From NCBI RefSeq assembly GCF_003860465.1, contig NZ_CP034183.1, positions 1,996,001 to 2,060,000 of the forward strand: a DNA stretch of 64,000 bases, given 5' to 3'. Position numbers and translations under genes: made by a program. The DNA is from Deinococcus psychrotolerans (GTDB lineage: Bacteria > Deinococcota > Deinococci > Deinococcales > Deinococcaceae). The notes below the pieces were generated by a model, which made no database searches, was not told where the DNA came from, and worked only from the letters and a program-made list of their open reading frames with translations. Within the stretch, counting starts at the first letter, position 1. Each line of letters begins with the position of its first letter. Below, one piece after another: positions 1 through 8,419 of this stretch.

Positions 1-418
1 CGTCGGCGACATACACACAGGCCGAAACCGAGCAAGCGCTGCGGGGGCCAGTGGTGTGGTCTTCGACAGCCCGCAGCACCACCTCGTCACGGTAGCCCCA
101 ACGCTCCAACAGCGTGCGGGCCGCTCGCCCATGCAGCGCCAGCGGATGCGCGGCGTCAATCGGCACTTCCGGCGGCGCGAGGCGTAGGAGCTCGCTGTCA
201 GGCAAGTCACGGGCGATGTCGTGTAAAATGCCGGCCAAATAAGCCCTGTCCGCATCTAGGCGGTTGGCCCGCGCAATTTGGTAAGCCAAGTCAGCCACCC
301 GCACCACATGATCGTAGCGGCGGGCTTTGACCATCAAGCGTGCTCTGCTTTCCCACTCGGCCAAATCCGCCAACGGGCGCGGGGCGGGGGGTGTCCGAGT
401 CACGGCCGAGTGAAGCAT
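1..418 (-). CDS. yqeK: YqeK-like HD-domain Ap4A hydrolase (partial, runs off the left edge)
   Basis: Translating the minus strand from ATG at 418 gives about 139 residues with no stop before base 1, so the C-terminus is missing. The sequence carries an HD-superfamily metal site: a His in RYDHVVRVADLA, the HD pair in AGILHDIARDLP, then HPLALHG and EDHTTG. This order matches YqeK, the symmetrical diadenosine tetraphosphate hydrolase that breaks down Ap4A made under stress. The gene follows obg on the same strand after about 110 bases. In many bacteria nadD lies next to yqeK; it is not between obg and yqeK here. Function is assigned from motifs and neighbourhood only. Confidence 0.8.
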   Translation of the reverse strand, partial: MLHSAVTRTPPAPRPLADLAEWESRARLMVKARRYDHVVRVADLAYQIARANRLDADRAYLAGILHDIARDLPDSELLRLAPPEVPIDAAHPLALHGRAARTLLERWGYRDEVVLRAVEDHTTGPRSACSVSACVYVAD

Positions 419-530
419 GATGGAAGGTGGAAAGGCCACGACTGCATCGCTCAAGTATAGCGCCGTTTGACTCAGGAGCCCTTCAGACGACCCTAAAAAA
501 GCGGGCTTCACGGCAGACGAATAAAGAACA

Positions 531-1838
531 TCAGCGGCGAGAATCGTCATTGTCTTCAAAATACTCGAAACGCAGCCCCCCGATGTCGACACTGTCACCT
601 TCACGTGCTCCGACCCGCTTGAGCGCGTTGTAAAGGCCCTGACGCTTGAACACCCCCGACAGGTATTCGGCGGCGTCTTCGAGGTGGCGGGCAAAGCGCT
701 CGATCTTTTCTTCGAATCCGCCGCCCTTGACCATCCAAATGCGCTCGACTTGGCCGTCTTTGTCGGCTTCCTCGCGCAGTTCGAGTTCCAGTGCGGGCAC
801 CACGATCAAGTCGCTCTCGACTTCCAGCGCGTGGGTCTGCGCCCACAGCTCGCGGGAAGGCAGCAGCTCGAAGAGGGCGAGGCGCAGCTCGCTCAGGCCC
901 ATTTTCTCGGCGGCGCTGACCTGCAAGACCGGCAAGCCAAACTTGGCCAGCTCGTCTTCGGCTATCATCGCCACGTCTTCTTCTACCGTATCGATTTTGT
1001 TCAGCGCAATCAGCGCCATGCTGTCGAGCAGGCTCGGATCGTAGCTGCGGAGTTCGGCTTGCAGTGCCTGCAACTCGCGGGCCGGATCGACCGCCACGTC
1101 CAGGACATACACCAACATGCGGGTGCGGCTGATGTGGCGCAGGAACTCCAGGCCCAGTCCCTTGCCCTCGCTGGCTCCCTCGATGATGCCGGGGATGTCG
1201 GCCAGCGTCAGGCGCTCCTCGTCGTTTTTGGCGCTGACGACGCCCAGAATTGGGGAGAGGGTGGTAAACGGATAAGCAGCGATCATTGGGTTGGCGTTCG
1301 ATAAGGCCGCCAGCAAACTGGACTTGCCCGCGTTGGGATAGCCCACCAGGCCCACATCGGCAATCAGGCGCAGCTCCAAGCGGAGTTTGCGCTTCTGGCC
1401 GCGCACCCCGATCTCGGAAAAGCGCGGAGCTTGCCGGGTACTGGAAGCGAAGACGCTGTTGCCGCGCCCGCCCGCGCCGCCTCTGGCGACTGTTTTGAGC
1501 TGGCCGGGCGTGATCAAATCAGCCACCGCTTTGCCGGTTTCGGCGTCGAAAGCAGTGGTGCCGACCGGCACATCGATGATGATGTCTTCGGCGTCTGAGC
1601 CGTTGCGCAGGCGTCCCTCGCCGCCGTTGCCGGTACCGGCCTTGAATTTGCGGCGGCCCAGCAGGCGCTCCAAACTCTCGACGCCTTCTACCGCCCGCAA
1701 GATGATGCTGCCGCCTTTGCCGCCGTGTCCGCCGTCGGGGCCGCCTTTTTCCATGTATTTGGCGCGGTGAAAACTCATCGAACCGTCGCCGCCGTTGCCG
1801 CCGATGACTTCAATTTCTAATATGTCTCTGAAGGCCAT
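531..1838 (-). CDS. obg: GTPase Obg (CgtA)
   Basis: 435 residues, normal for the family. The N-terminal glycine-rich Obg fold fills residues 1-157. The GTPase domain follows, with the P-loop GYPNAGKSS at 166-174, DIPG at 214-217 and NKID at 280-283. The last 90 or so residues fit the OCT domain, which not all Obg proteins have. Obg binds the 50S ribosomal subunit and takes part in its late assembly and in stress control. It lies downstream of rplU and rpmA, but a terminator after rpmA (1905-1930) suggests its own promoter. The upstream GGAG supports the annotated ATG. Confidence 0.97.
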   Translation of the reverse strand: MAFRDILEIEVIGGNGGDGSMSFHRAKYMEKGGPDGGHGGKGGSIILRAVEGVESLERLLGRRKFKAGTGNGGEGRLRNGSDAEDIIIDVPVGTTAFDAETGKAVADLITPGQLKTVARGGAGGRGNSVFASSTRQAPRFSEIGVRGQKRKLRLELRLIADVGLVGYPNAGKSSLLAALSNANPMIAAYPFTTLSPILGVVSAKNDEERLTLADIPGIIEGASEGKGLGLEFLRHISRTRMLVYVLDVAVDPARELQALQAELRSYDPSLLDSMALIALNKIDTVEEDVAMIAEDELAKFGLPVLQVSAAEKMGLSELRLALFELLPSRELWAQTHALEVESDLIVVPALELELREEADKDGQVERIWMVKGGGFEEKIERFARHLEDAAEYLSGVFKRQGLYNALKRVGAREGDSVDIGGLRFEYFEDNDDSRR

Positions 1839-1904
1839 AAATACTCCGTGAAGCTGTGGTGCGGTGAAGCGCTAGAAAATACCTAAGGCGGAGCGCCTGA
1901 GGCC

Positions 1905-1930
1905 AAAAAAAGCCGAGCGCGTGGCCCGGC
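1905..1930 (-). terminator. Rho-independent terminator after rpmA
   Basis: On the minus strand GCCGGGC and GCUCGGC form a 7-bp stem around a 5-base loop, followed directly by seven U. It lies 40-65 bases after the rpmA stop and separates the ribosomal protein pair from obg. Confidence 0.75.
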
Positions 1931-1969
1931 GTTCTCAACCTCTTCAAGCCGCCTGAATGTAACTTGATC

Positions 1970-2245
1970 TCAGTCGGCGGCGAGTTGAACGGCGGGGGCC
2001 AGCACGCTGATAAAGCGGCCCTTGTTGCCCTTGTTGGCAAACACCACTTCGCCGCTCACGAGCGCAAAGAGGGTGTGGTCGCGGCCCATGCCGACGCCGA
2101 CGCCCGCTTTGAACTTGGTGCCGCGCTGGCGAACCAAGATGTTGCCGGCCAGCACTTTTTCGCTGCCGAATTTCTTAACGCCGAGGTACTTGGGATTGCT
2201 GTCGCGTCCGTTCTTGGACGAGCCTACGCCTTTCTTGTGAGCCAT
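1970..2245 (-). CDS. rpmA: 50S ribosomal protein L27
   Basis: 91 residues starting [20 protein letters not shown], the strongly conserved L27 N-terminus that reaches the peptidyl transferase centre. The core ([20 protein letters not shown], then [15 protein letters not shown]) is standard. There is no N-terminal extension of the kind cleaved in Firmicutes. It follows rplU on the same strand after about 100 bases and precedes a terminator, so rplU and rpmA very likely form one transcript. Confidence 0.98.
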   Translation of the reverse strand: MAHKKGVGSSKNGRDSNPKYLGVKKFGSEKVLAGNILVRQRGTKFKAGVGVGMGRDHTLFALVSGEVVFANKGNKGRFISVLAPAVQLAAD

Positions 2246-2347
2246 GTTGGTGTCCTCTCTAAGTCAGTTAATGGGGTTCTGGTGCATGGGTGAGGAAGAC
2301 CCTCACTTCATCCGATGTTCGCGCCGGTCATTTGTAGCTGTCGGGCC

Positions 2348-2650
2348 TCAGCCCTGAATGCCGGTGATCTTGATGGCCGTGAACTGCTGGCGGTGGCCGG
2401 TGCGGCGGCGGTACTGCACGCCACTCTTGTACTTGCGGATGTAGATTTTCTTGAGCTTGCCGTGATCGACGACTTCGGCCATAACGGTGAACTTGGCAGC
2501 GTCTTCGCCGAACAGGACTTGCTCGCCGCCGATCATCATAGCTTTGAGGTCGAGCTTGTCGCCCATTGCGCCGCTCAGTTTCTCGACGCGGATTACGTCG
2601 CCTTCCTCTACGCGGTACTGCTTACCGCCGGTCTGGATAATTGCAAACAT
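2348..2650 (-). CDS. rplU: 50S ribosomal protein L21
   Basis: 100 residues starting MFAIIQTGGKQYRVEEGDVI, the typical L21 start, ending with a basic C-terminal segment ([15 protein letters not shown]) that contacts 23S rRNA. A GGGAGCC stretch lies just before the ATG. A good sigma-70 promoter sits about 115 bases upstream (2763-2791), leaving an untranslated leader longer than 100 bases that could hold autoregulatory structure, although no known leader motif was recognised. Confidence 0.98.
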   Translation of the reverse strand: MFAIIQTGGKQYRVEEGDVIRVEKLSGAMGDKLDLKAMMIGGEQVLFGEDAAKFTVMAEVVDHGKLKKIYIRKYKSGVQYRRRTGHRQQFTAIKITGIQG

Positions 2651-2762
2651 CGTGTTGGCTCCCTTGTGACTCCGGCCTGTTCAGTCACGCTTTGCCGAGC
2701 GGCAAGAGGTGAAGAAGGCTTCGGAGAAAGCACCCGCCAAAAAAGCAGGGCATCAGCGCAGA

Positions 2763-2791
2763 ATTGTATCACGCCCGGGGGCGGCACTCAA
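2763..2791 (-). promoter_or_regulatory. Promoter of rplU-rpmA
   Basis: On the minus strand TTGAGT (2791-2786), a 17-base spacer and TACAAT (2768-2763). It lies immediately after the xseB stop codon and points at rplU. Confidence 0.7.
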
Positions 2792-2796
2792 GTTGC

Positions 2797-3108
2797 TCAG
2801 AAGTACACATCGTCGTCATCATCGGTGTCATCTTCTTCAGTCTCAGCCGAGTCGGCGGCGTCTTGTCCCAACTCAGCAGCCAGCGGCACAGTCTCCAGCG
2901 GCGCAGCCTCGTCCAGCGCTGCCCTCAGGGCGTCGATGCGCTCTCTACAGATTTCGTAGGCAGCCTGCGCCTGCGTCAGCAGCGGCAGCACTTTATCGAG
3001 GTCGGTTTCGCCGGCTTCCAGCTCGGCGGCAATGCTGGTGAGCTGTTGATAAGCGGCCCGGTAGCTCTGGGTCTTGGCCGCGCCCACTGGAGCTTTTCGG
3101 GCGCTCAT
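2797..3108 (-). CDS. xseB: Exodeoxyribonuclease VII small subunit
   Basis: 103 residues from ATG at 3108, which overlaps the hemC stop in an ATGA junction, so translation is probably coupled. A longer reading frame upstream exists but runs inside hemC. The core [19 protein letters not shown] followed by [15 protein letters not shown] fits the short helical XseB family, which binds XseA to form the nuclease that degrades single-stranded DNA. The C-terminus has an unusual very acidic tail ([14 protein letters not shown]). xseA is not in the window. Confidence 0.82.
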   Translation of the reverse strand: MSARKAPVGAAKTQSYRAAYQQLTSIAAELEAGETDLDKVLPLLTQAQAAYEICRERIDALRAALDEAAPLETVPLAAELGQDAADSAETEEDDTDDDDDVYF

Positions 3109-4034
3109 CCCCGGGCGGCGTCGATCAGGGCGCTGGCTCCCTGCTTGAGCATGTCCTGGGCCAGTTCTGCGCCCAAATCGGCGCATTCGGCGGGGTCACC
3201 CTGGGTGCTGCCCTGAATGACCTTGCTGCCGTCAAGCGCGGCCACCCAGCCTTGCAGGGTCAGCACACCGCTCTTGAGGGTCGCCATCGCGCCCACCGGA
3301 GCCATACAGCCCGCGCCGAGTCCGGCCAGAAATTCGCGCTCAGCGGTGGTGCGGTCGTCGGTCGCGAGGTCGTGGATGGCGTAGGCCACCTCAATGCCCA
3401 AATCGTCGTCGCTGCGGGTTTCGAGCGCCAGTGCGCCTTGCCCCGGCGCAGGCAACAAAATGGTGGGGTCGATCAGCTCGTCAATGCGGTTTCGCAGTTC
3501 GCTGCGGATCAGGCCCGCCGCCGCCAAGATGATGGCGTCATATTCGGGGCCAGCCAGCGCGGCGAGGCGGGTGTCCACGTTGCCGCGAAGCTCCACCACC
3601 TCAAGGTCGGGCCGAAACGCCTTCAGGAACGCTTTGCGGCGCACACTGCTCGTGCCGATCCGGGCACCCTGCGGCAACTCGGCCAGCTTTTTCATGCCCT
3701 CCTTGCCGACCAGAGCGTCGCGGGCGTCCACACGCTGCGGAATGCTGGCAATCTCCAGGCCTTCAGGCTGCTCAGTGGGCAAATCCTTGAGGCTGTGAAC
3801 CGCGATGTCGATGCGGCTTTGCGCGAGGGCGTCTTCAATTTCTTTGACCCAGAACCCCTTGTCCCCTTGGGCGGCCATGCTTTCCAGGCTGGCCCGATTG
3901 CGGTCTCCCTTGGTGAGGATGGTTTGGATGCGAAATTCGGTTTCCGGCCATTCTTCTTTGAGGCGGGCCACAACCCAGCGGGTTTGTGCGAGGGCCAACG
4001 CCGAACCCCTCGTGCCAACAGTGATAGAGCGCAT
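3105..4034 (-). CDS. hemC: Porphobilinogen deaminase (hydroxymethylbilane synthase)
   Basis: 309 residues from ATG at 4034, chosen because GGAG lies seven bases upstream and the protein then begins [17 protein letters not shown], the family start; an ORF extends 18 residues further. It joins four porphobilinogen molecules in heme biosynthesis. Seen: the substrate-binding runs HSLKDLPT and GTSSVRR, and Cys243 in GAGCMAPVG, which carries the dipyrromethane cofactor. It overlaps xseB downstream by four bases. No other heme genes are in the window. Confidence 0.95.
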   Translation of the reverse strand: MRSITVGTRGSALALAQTRWVVARLKEEWPETEFRIQTILTKGDRNRASLESMAAQGDKGFWVKEIEDALAQSRIDIAVHSLKDLPTEQPEGLEIASIPQRVDARDALVGKEGMKKLAELPQGARIGTSSVRRKAFLKAFRPDLEVVELRGNVDTRLAALAGPEYDAIILAAAGLIRSELRNRIDELIDPTILLPAPGQGALALETRSDDDLGIEVAYAIHDLATDDRTTAEREFLAGLGAGCMAPVGAMATLKSGVLTLQGWVAALDGSKVIQGSTQGDPAECADLGAELAQDMLKQGASALIDAARG

Positions 4035-4132
4035 AACTCGCTCCATTATGCCAGCCTTTTGGGCGGGGTGCTTGAGGCCCGCTGACAATGTTGCGGTAAG
4101 GGCACTCTGAGATCAACACTCTGGGATCAGCC

Positions 4133-4164
4133 AAAAAAAGCGCCCTCACCAAGTGGAGGGCGCT
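4133..4164 (-). terminator. Rho-independent terminator
   Basis: On the minus strand AGCGCCCTC, an 8-base loop and GAGGGCGCT form a perfect 9-bp stem followed by a T-run. It ends the transcript of the small Pro/Met-rich protein and insulates hemC. Confidence 0.85.
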
Positions 4165-4196
4165 GAACCGCACAAAAAAGCCGAACTGGACATGCC

Positions 4197-4403
4197 TCAG
4201 ATCATGGCAGGCATGCCGTCCGGTAGTCCGGGCATTCCCGGCAAATCGTCGTTTTGGCTGGGATTGGGTTCCGGCATTCCCGGCGTGTCGGGGTTGACCG
4301 GCGGATCATAAACCGGTACACCCGCGTTTCCGGGCATTCTTTCCGGCAGCGGGGCGGGCATATTGGTCGGTTCGGTGGCGGGTGCAGAGGGAGGATCGGT
4401 CAT
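4197..4403 (-). CDS. Small Pro/Met-rich protein of unknown function
   Basis: 68 residues from ATG at 4403, selected because AGGAGG lies nine bases upstream; a TTG start would add seven residues. The sequence is about a quarter proline with repeated PGMP-like motifs (TPGMPEP, LPGMPGLPDGMPAM), no membrane segment, no cysteine and net acidic charge. It is probably intrinsically disordered. A good ribosome binding site and a strong terminator downstream argue that it is a real gene. I do not recognise the family. An inverted repeat (4459-4490) overlaps the likely promoter region. Confidence 0.6.
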   Translation of the reverse strand: MTDPPSAPATEPTNMPAPLPERMPGNAGVPVYDPPVNPDTPGMPEPNPSQNDDLPGMPGLPDGMPAMI

Positions 4404-4458
4404 AGGCAGTGGCCTCCTGATCAAGTGAGAGCGAAGTGGATAGGAGGTCAGTATGGCT

Positions 4459-4490
4459 CACCGACTTGTCAGCCAAACGAGAAGTCGGTG
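4459..4490. repeat. Inverted repeat, possible operator
   Basis: CACCGACTT (4459-4467) and AAGTCGGTG (4482-4490) are perfect 9-base arms around a 14-base spacer. It lies about 55 bases upstream of the small Pro/Met-rich gene; a weak minus-strand TTGGCT-17-TACTGA overlaps it. No terminator-like T-run follows, so an operator or mRNA hairpin is more likely. Confidence 0.4.
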
Positions 4491-4534
4491 AAGTGTCCTT
4501 TAGGCCGCACCATCAGCCAACTCGCTTAAGCCGC

Positions 4535-4563
4535 TTGACAAGCCCGTGGAGCACTTGTAAGCT
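4535..4563 (+). promoter_or_regulatory. Promoter of tRNA-Leu
   Basis: Consensus TTGACA (4535-4540), 17-base spacer and TAAGCT (4558-4563), ending 15 bases before the tRNA. Confidence 0.8.
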
Positions 4564-4576
4564 AACTGAGCCTGAA

Positions 4577-4663
<87 letters not shown>

Positions 4664-4738
4664 CCCAGAGCAGCACAACACAGAGCGGTTTTCACCTTAG
4701 ACGTGAGAGCCGCTTTTTGTTGCCGTATGCTGACAGGC

Positions 4739-5101
4739 ATGAAGCACACGCCTAGCTCCGAATTGCCCGCCCGCCCCGCCCCGGAAGACCGCTTCACCGG
4801 CCCGGTCTGGATGCAGCCCCTCACCTCCGAAGTCATGCGCGTGACCTTTACGCCCGGCGCACGCACCGCTTGGCACACCCACCCACACGGCCAGACCCTG
4901 TTGATCGTCAGCGGCAGCGGGCGGGCGCAAAAGCGCGGTGGGCCGGTGGTGTCGTTTCAGGCCGGGGACATCGTGACCGTCGAGGCCGGTGAAGAGCACT
5001 GGCACGGCGCGGCTCCCGATTCGGTGATGTCGCACTTCGCCCTGCAAGCGGGCCAAACCGTCTGGCTGGACAAGGTGACGGACGAAGATTACGCAAGCTG
5101 A
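4739..5101 (+). CDS. Cupin-domain protein
   Basis: 120 residues from ATG at 4739. A longer frame begins inside tRNA-Leu and is rejected. The protein is one small beta-barrel cupin: HTHPHGQT gives two or three metal-binding His, a second motif lies at GDIVTVEAGEEHWHGAAP. Such proteins are often YhhW- or carboxymuconolactone-like enzymes or sensors; the substrate cannot be read. TATGCT lies seven bases before the ATG, so a leaderless mRNA is likely. A two-way terminator follows. Confidence 0.82.
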   Translation: MKHTPSSELPARPAPEDRFTGPVWMQPLTSEVMRVTFTPGARTAWHTHPHGQTLLIVSGSGRAQKRGGPVVSFQAGDIVTVEAGEEHWHGAAPDSVMSHFALQAGQTVWLDKVTDEDYAS

Positions 5102-5123
5102 CCCCAGACCGAACTGAAAACCA

Positions 5124-5161
5124 CAAAAAAGCGCTGGGGCCCGTGCCTTCAGCGCTTTTTT
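5124..5161. terminator. Bidirectional terminator between cupin and BMP protein genes
   Basis: AAAAAAGCGCTG and CAGCGCTTTTTT pair perfectly across a GC-rich loop, giving a T-run on either strand. It serves the convergent cupin and BMP-family genes. Confidence 0.85.
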
Positions 5162-5175
5162 GCGGTTGGTGCTCC

Positions 5176-6339
5176 TTACTTTTTAGGCTCGTCGGCGACC
5201 TGGCCCACCACACCGGGCGCGACCCACGACATGCTGTTGAGATCGGCAATGCTCATGGTTTTACCGGCAGCCACGCGCACCACACCGTTCCGGTCTTTGA
5301 TCGGGCCGGTAAAGGGATCAAATTTGCCGCCCTTTTCCATCTCGGTGTCGAGCGCCATGATCCGGTCATACACGCTGACCGACTTGCCGCCGACCATCAT
5401 CTTGGCGGCCTTGAGCTGCGGCACGAACTTGGCGTTGAAGGGCAGGCCGTTGTCCGCGCCCATCTCGACGGCTCCCTTGCTCAGCAGCCACCAGTAGTCC
5501 ACGTTGGCGAGGTTTTTGTTGGTGTAGGTGCCGTTGTGAACTTTGGTCAGGAAATCGATGTAAATTTTGTCCCAGTGGACGACGTGACCGCTCACGACGT
5601 TATCGGGGCTAAATTTGAGCATCGGGTTGTAGTGGCTAAACGTCGGAATGTTCTTGGCTCCGGCGGTCTGCACCCCGGTGGCCGAGTCCTCGGCGCTGGT
5701 CATCACGTCCGCGCCCTCGGAGAGCAGCGCCTCGCTGGCCTCGCGGGTTTTGGCCGGGTCGAACCAGGAATTGATCCACTTGACGTTGACACTGGCTTTG
5801 GGATTGGCCGCTTTGACACCCAGTGCAAAGGCCGAGAGGTGGCGCTTGAGTTCGGGAATCGGGAAGGTGCCGACAAAGCCCACCTTGCCGCTCTTGGTCA
5901 GCGCCCCGGCAGCCAGGCCGTTGAGGTAGTAGACCTGATAAAAGTCGGCCATGTAGGTGGCCATGTTGGCATTGCGCTTGAAACCGGCATTGTGGGCAAA
6001 AATAATGTCGGGGTACTTCTTGGCGGCGGCCAGAGTGTCGTCCATGTAGCCGAAAGACGTGGTGAAGATCACCTTGCAGCCGTTCTTGGCCAGCCGGTCG
6101 ATGACTGGGAGCGCCTGGCCTTCTTGCACGCTCTCCACATACTGGGTTTCGAGCCAGGGCAGCGCCTTCTCGGCGGCTTTGCGGCCCTGATCGTGGGCGT
6201 AGCTCCAGCCGATGTCGCCGGTGGGGCCGACATAAATGAAGCAGGCTTTGAGCTTGGCGTCTTGTGCGCCCGCCTGAGTGGCAGCAGAGGCAACGGTGAG
6301 GGCGAGGGCCAGCGTGAGCAGCTTTTGAATCTTGTTCAT
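5176..6339 (-). CDS. BMP-family ABC transporter substrate-binding protein
   Basis: 387 residues from ATG at 6339, with AAGGAG six bases upstream; the frame extends further but without a signal peptide. The N-terminus (MNKIQKLLTLALALTVASA, then AGAQ) is a Sec signal peptide without a lipobox cysteine. The mature protein has BMP/PnrA features (FIYVGPTGDIGWSYAHDQG, then VIFTTSFGYMD). The family binds purine nucleosides or related ligands outside the membrane. It is the last gene of the ATPase-permease-permease-binding protein set on the minus strand. Confidence 0.92.
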   Translation of the reverse strand: MNKIQKLLTLALALTVASAATQAGAQDAKLKACFIYVGPTGDIGWSYAHDQGRKAAEKALPWLETQYVESVQEGQALPVIDRLAKNGCKVIFTTSFGYMDDTLAAAKKYPDIIFAHNAGFKRNANMATYMADFYQVYYLNGLAAGALTKSGKVGFVGTFPIPELKRHLSAFALGVKAANPKASVNVKWINSWFDPAKTREASEALLSEGADVMTSAEDSATGVQTAGAKNIPTFSHYNPMLKFSPDNVVSGHVVHWDKIYIDFLTKVHNGTYTNKNLANVDYWWLLSKGAVEMGADNGLPFNAKFVPQLKAAKMMVGGKSVSVYDRIMALDTEMEKGGKFDPFTGPIKDRNGVVRVAAGKTMSIADLNSMSWVAPGVVGQVADEPKK

Positions 6340-6439
6340 GGATTCTCCTTGAAAAAAGGTGAGCGGGGATCTAAATCTTAGCTTAATGTAGAGTATTTTG
6401 GGGAAAGTAACTGATGGGCCAGCACTGCCGAGGCGCGTT

Positions 6440-7315
6440 TTACCTTTCGCCGCGCGTGTACGGTCTACCCAGCGCTTCGGGCGCAGCTCCTTGCTGTCCA
6501 CGCAGGCCCGCCAAGGCCAGCACGATGATGACCAGCAAGTAGGGCATGGCCGAGAAAAATTCGGTGGGAATGAAAGTCTTGCCTTGAAGCCGAAATTGCA
6601 GGTAGTACAGCAGCCCGAAGAAGATGGAGCCGAAAATGGACCGCAGCGGACTCCAACCGACGAAAATCACCAGCGCCACCGCGATCCAACCTAGGCCCGC
6701 CGTCATGCCGTCTGTCCAGGAGGGGCGGTAGACCAGCGAGAGGTACGCGCCCGCCAGACCCGCCATTGCGCCCCCAAAGGCCACTGCGCCGTAGCGGATC
6801 AGGTTGACATTCAGACCCAGTACGTCGGCAACAGCGGGGTTCTCGCCCACCGAGCGCAGGGTCAGGCCAGCGCGGGTGCTGGTCAGCCAGAAGGCCAGCA
6901 GCAGCGCCAGCACGATGGCCCCGATGGTGAAGGGCCACTGGTTGGGCTGCCCGATGAGCGGAAAGCCCTCGTACTTTTTGCCGAGCAGACCCGCCACGCC
7001 CAGGCCCAGCAAGGTCAGGCTCAGGCCCGACACGAACTGATTGGCCCGCAGGGTAATGGTGACGAAAGCGTGCAGCAGGGCCGCCAGACCGCCCGCCGCC
7101 ATCGCCGCCACGATGCCCAGCACGATGCTGCCGCTGCCGGGCGAGCCGTCGCCGTAAGCCACCGCGAAGCCTGCCAGTGCGCCAAGCGCCATCATGCCTT
7201 CCACGCCGAGGTTGACCACGCCCGCCCGCTCGTTGATGACGGCCCCGAGCGAGGCGAGCAGCAGGGGCGTGCCGAACGCAAGGGCGCGGAGCAAAGCGTT
7301 TAGAATTTCATCCAT
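6440..7315 (-). CDS. ABC transporter permease, BMP/nucleoside-type (second permease)
   Basis: 291 residues, mostly hydrophobic with about eight to ten predicted membrane segments. MDEILNALLRALAFGTPLLL and INERAGVVNLGVEGMMALGA match the branched-chain/ribose permease fold (BPD_transp_2) of NupQ-type subunits. It pairs with the next gene to form the membrane channel of a nucleoside-like importer. It lies 45 bases after the first permease and 100 bases before the binding protein gene. Confidence 0.92.
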   Translation of the reverse strand: MDEILNALLRALAFGTPLLLASLGAVINERAGVVNLGVEGMMALGALAGFAVAYGDGSPGSGSIVLGIVAAMAAGGLAALLHAFVTITLRANQFVSGLSLTLLGLGVAGLLGKKYEGFPLIGQPNQWPFTIGAIVLALLLAFWLTSTRAGLTLRSVGENPAVADVLGLNVNLIRYGAVAFGGAMAGLAGAYLSLVYRPSWTDGMTAGLGWIAVALVIFVGWSPLRSIFGSIFFGLLYYLQFRLQGKTFIPTEFFSAMPYLLVIIVLALAGLRGQQGAAPEALGRPYTRGER

Positions 7316-7360
7316 GTGACTCCTTGAGTGGGGGATAACGAGCGGAGATCTCCGCTAAAC

Positions 7361-8419
7361 TCACTTCCCGAACTTAATCCGGTTTTTTACAAAAATCTCG
7401 CTGGCAATCAGGCTCATCAAAATGACGCCGGAAAAGACATCGGTGATGCGGAATGGCAGGTTCATATTGATTTTCAGCACGTCGCCGCCTGCCAAGATGA
7501 TGCCCATCAGCGGCGCGGTAATGAGGCACAGCAGCGGGTTGCCGCGTGCCAACCAGGCCACGATGACAGCCGTAAAGCCGTAGCCCGAGGAAATCTGGCT
7601 GGGTTCCAGCAGCTTGTGGTGAATGCCCGCCACCTCGCCCACACCCGCCAGGCCCGCCGCGCCGCCGGTGATCATGGCCATCTTGAACAGCACACTGTTG
7701 ACGCTGATTCCGGCGTAGCGGGCCGCCTCGGGATTCTCGCCGGTGACCCGCAGCTCGTAGCCGCCAGTGCTGCGGCTGAGAAACCACTGGAGTCCCACCG
7801 CCAGCAGCACGCCCAGCAGCAAAGTAGGCCAGCCGACCTGGGTACCGGGCAGAGTGGGCAACTGCGCGAAGTCGGGGAAGTCATCGGAGTAAATGAAGCC
7901 GCGCACGTTTTTGCCTTTCCAGGGGCCGTTGATCAGGTAGATCAGCAGGTAGGTGGCCACGTAGTTGAGCATCAGGGTGGTCAGGATTTCGTTGACTTTG
8001 AGGCGAGTCTTGAGCAGCGCGGCGATGAGTGCCCACAGCCCGCCCGCCAGAGCGCCGCCCACGAACATGGCGGGCAGCATCAGCAGCGGCGGCAGCGGCG
8101 TGAACAGGGCGATCCCACCCGCCGCGACTGCGCCCAGAAGGAGCTGGCCTTCCGCCCCGATATTGAAAAACTGTGCCCGGAAGGCCAGCGTCAGGCCGAT
8201 GCCGATCAGCAGCAGCGGCGTACCTCTCCGCAAGACTTCGGCCCAGCCACTCCAATCGCTGACGGTGCCCTGAAGCATGGCGGCGTAGGCTTCAAACGGA
8301 TTGGTTCCGGCCAGCCAGAAAATCAGCCCGGCGACGACCAAGGCGAACACCAGCGCCCCCAACGTGACCCAGGCGACGCGCCCACGTGGGGGATCAGCAA
8401 TTGGCGTAAAACGGATCAC
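7361..8419 (-). CDS. ABC transporter permease, BMP/nucleoside-type (first permease)
   Basis: 352 residues with an N-terminal membrane segment (about 20-42) and several more. The run FFNIGAEGQLLLGAVAAGGI is the permease signature of the NupP-type branch. It starts in an ATGA overlap with the ATPase gene (8416-8419), so the two are co-translated. The substrate is inferred from the BMP-type binding protein two genes downstream. Confidence 0.92.
   Translation of the reverse strand: MIRFTPIADPPRGRVAWVTLGALVFALVVAGLIFWLAGTNPFEAYAAMLQGTVSDWSGWAEVLRRGTPLLLIGIGLTLAFRAQFFNIGAEGQLLLGAVAAGGIALFTPLPPLLMLPAMFVGGALAGGLWALIAALLKTRLKVNEILTTLMLNYVATYLLIYLINGPWKGKNVRGFIYSDDFPDFAQLPTLPGTQVGWPTLLLGVLLAVGLQWFLSRSTGGYELRVTGENPEAARYAGISVNSVLFKMAMITGGAAGLAGVGEVAGIHHKLLEPSQISSGYGFTAVIVAWLARGNPLLCLITAPLMGIILAGGDVLKINMNLPFRITDVFSGVILMSLIASEIFVKNRIKFGK

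Noticed and set aside
5143..6381. Long plus-strand frame opposite the BMP binding protein
   Set aside because: Shadow of a gene with signal peptide and family motifs; no start signal or motif of its own.
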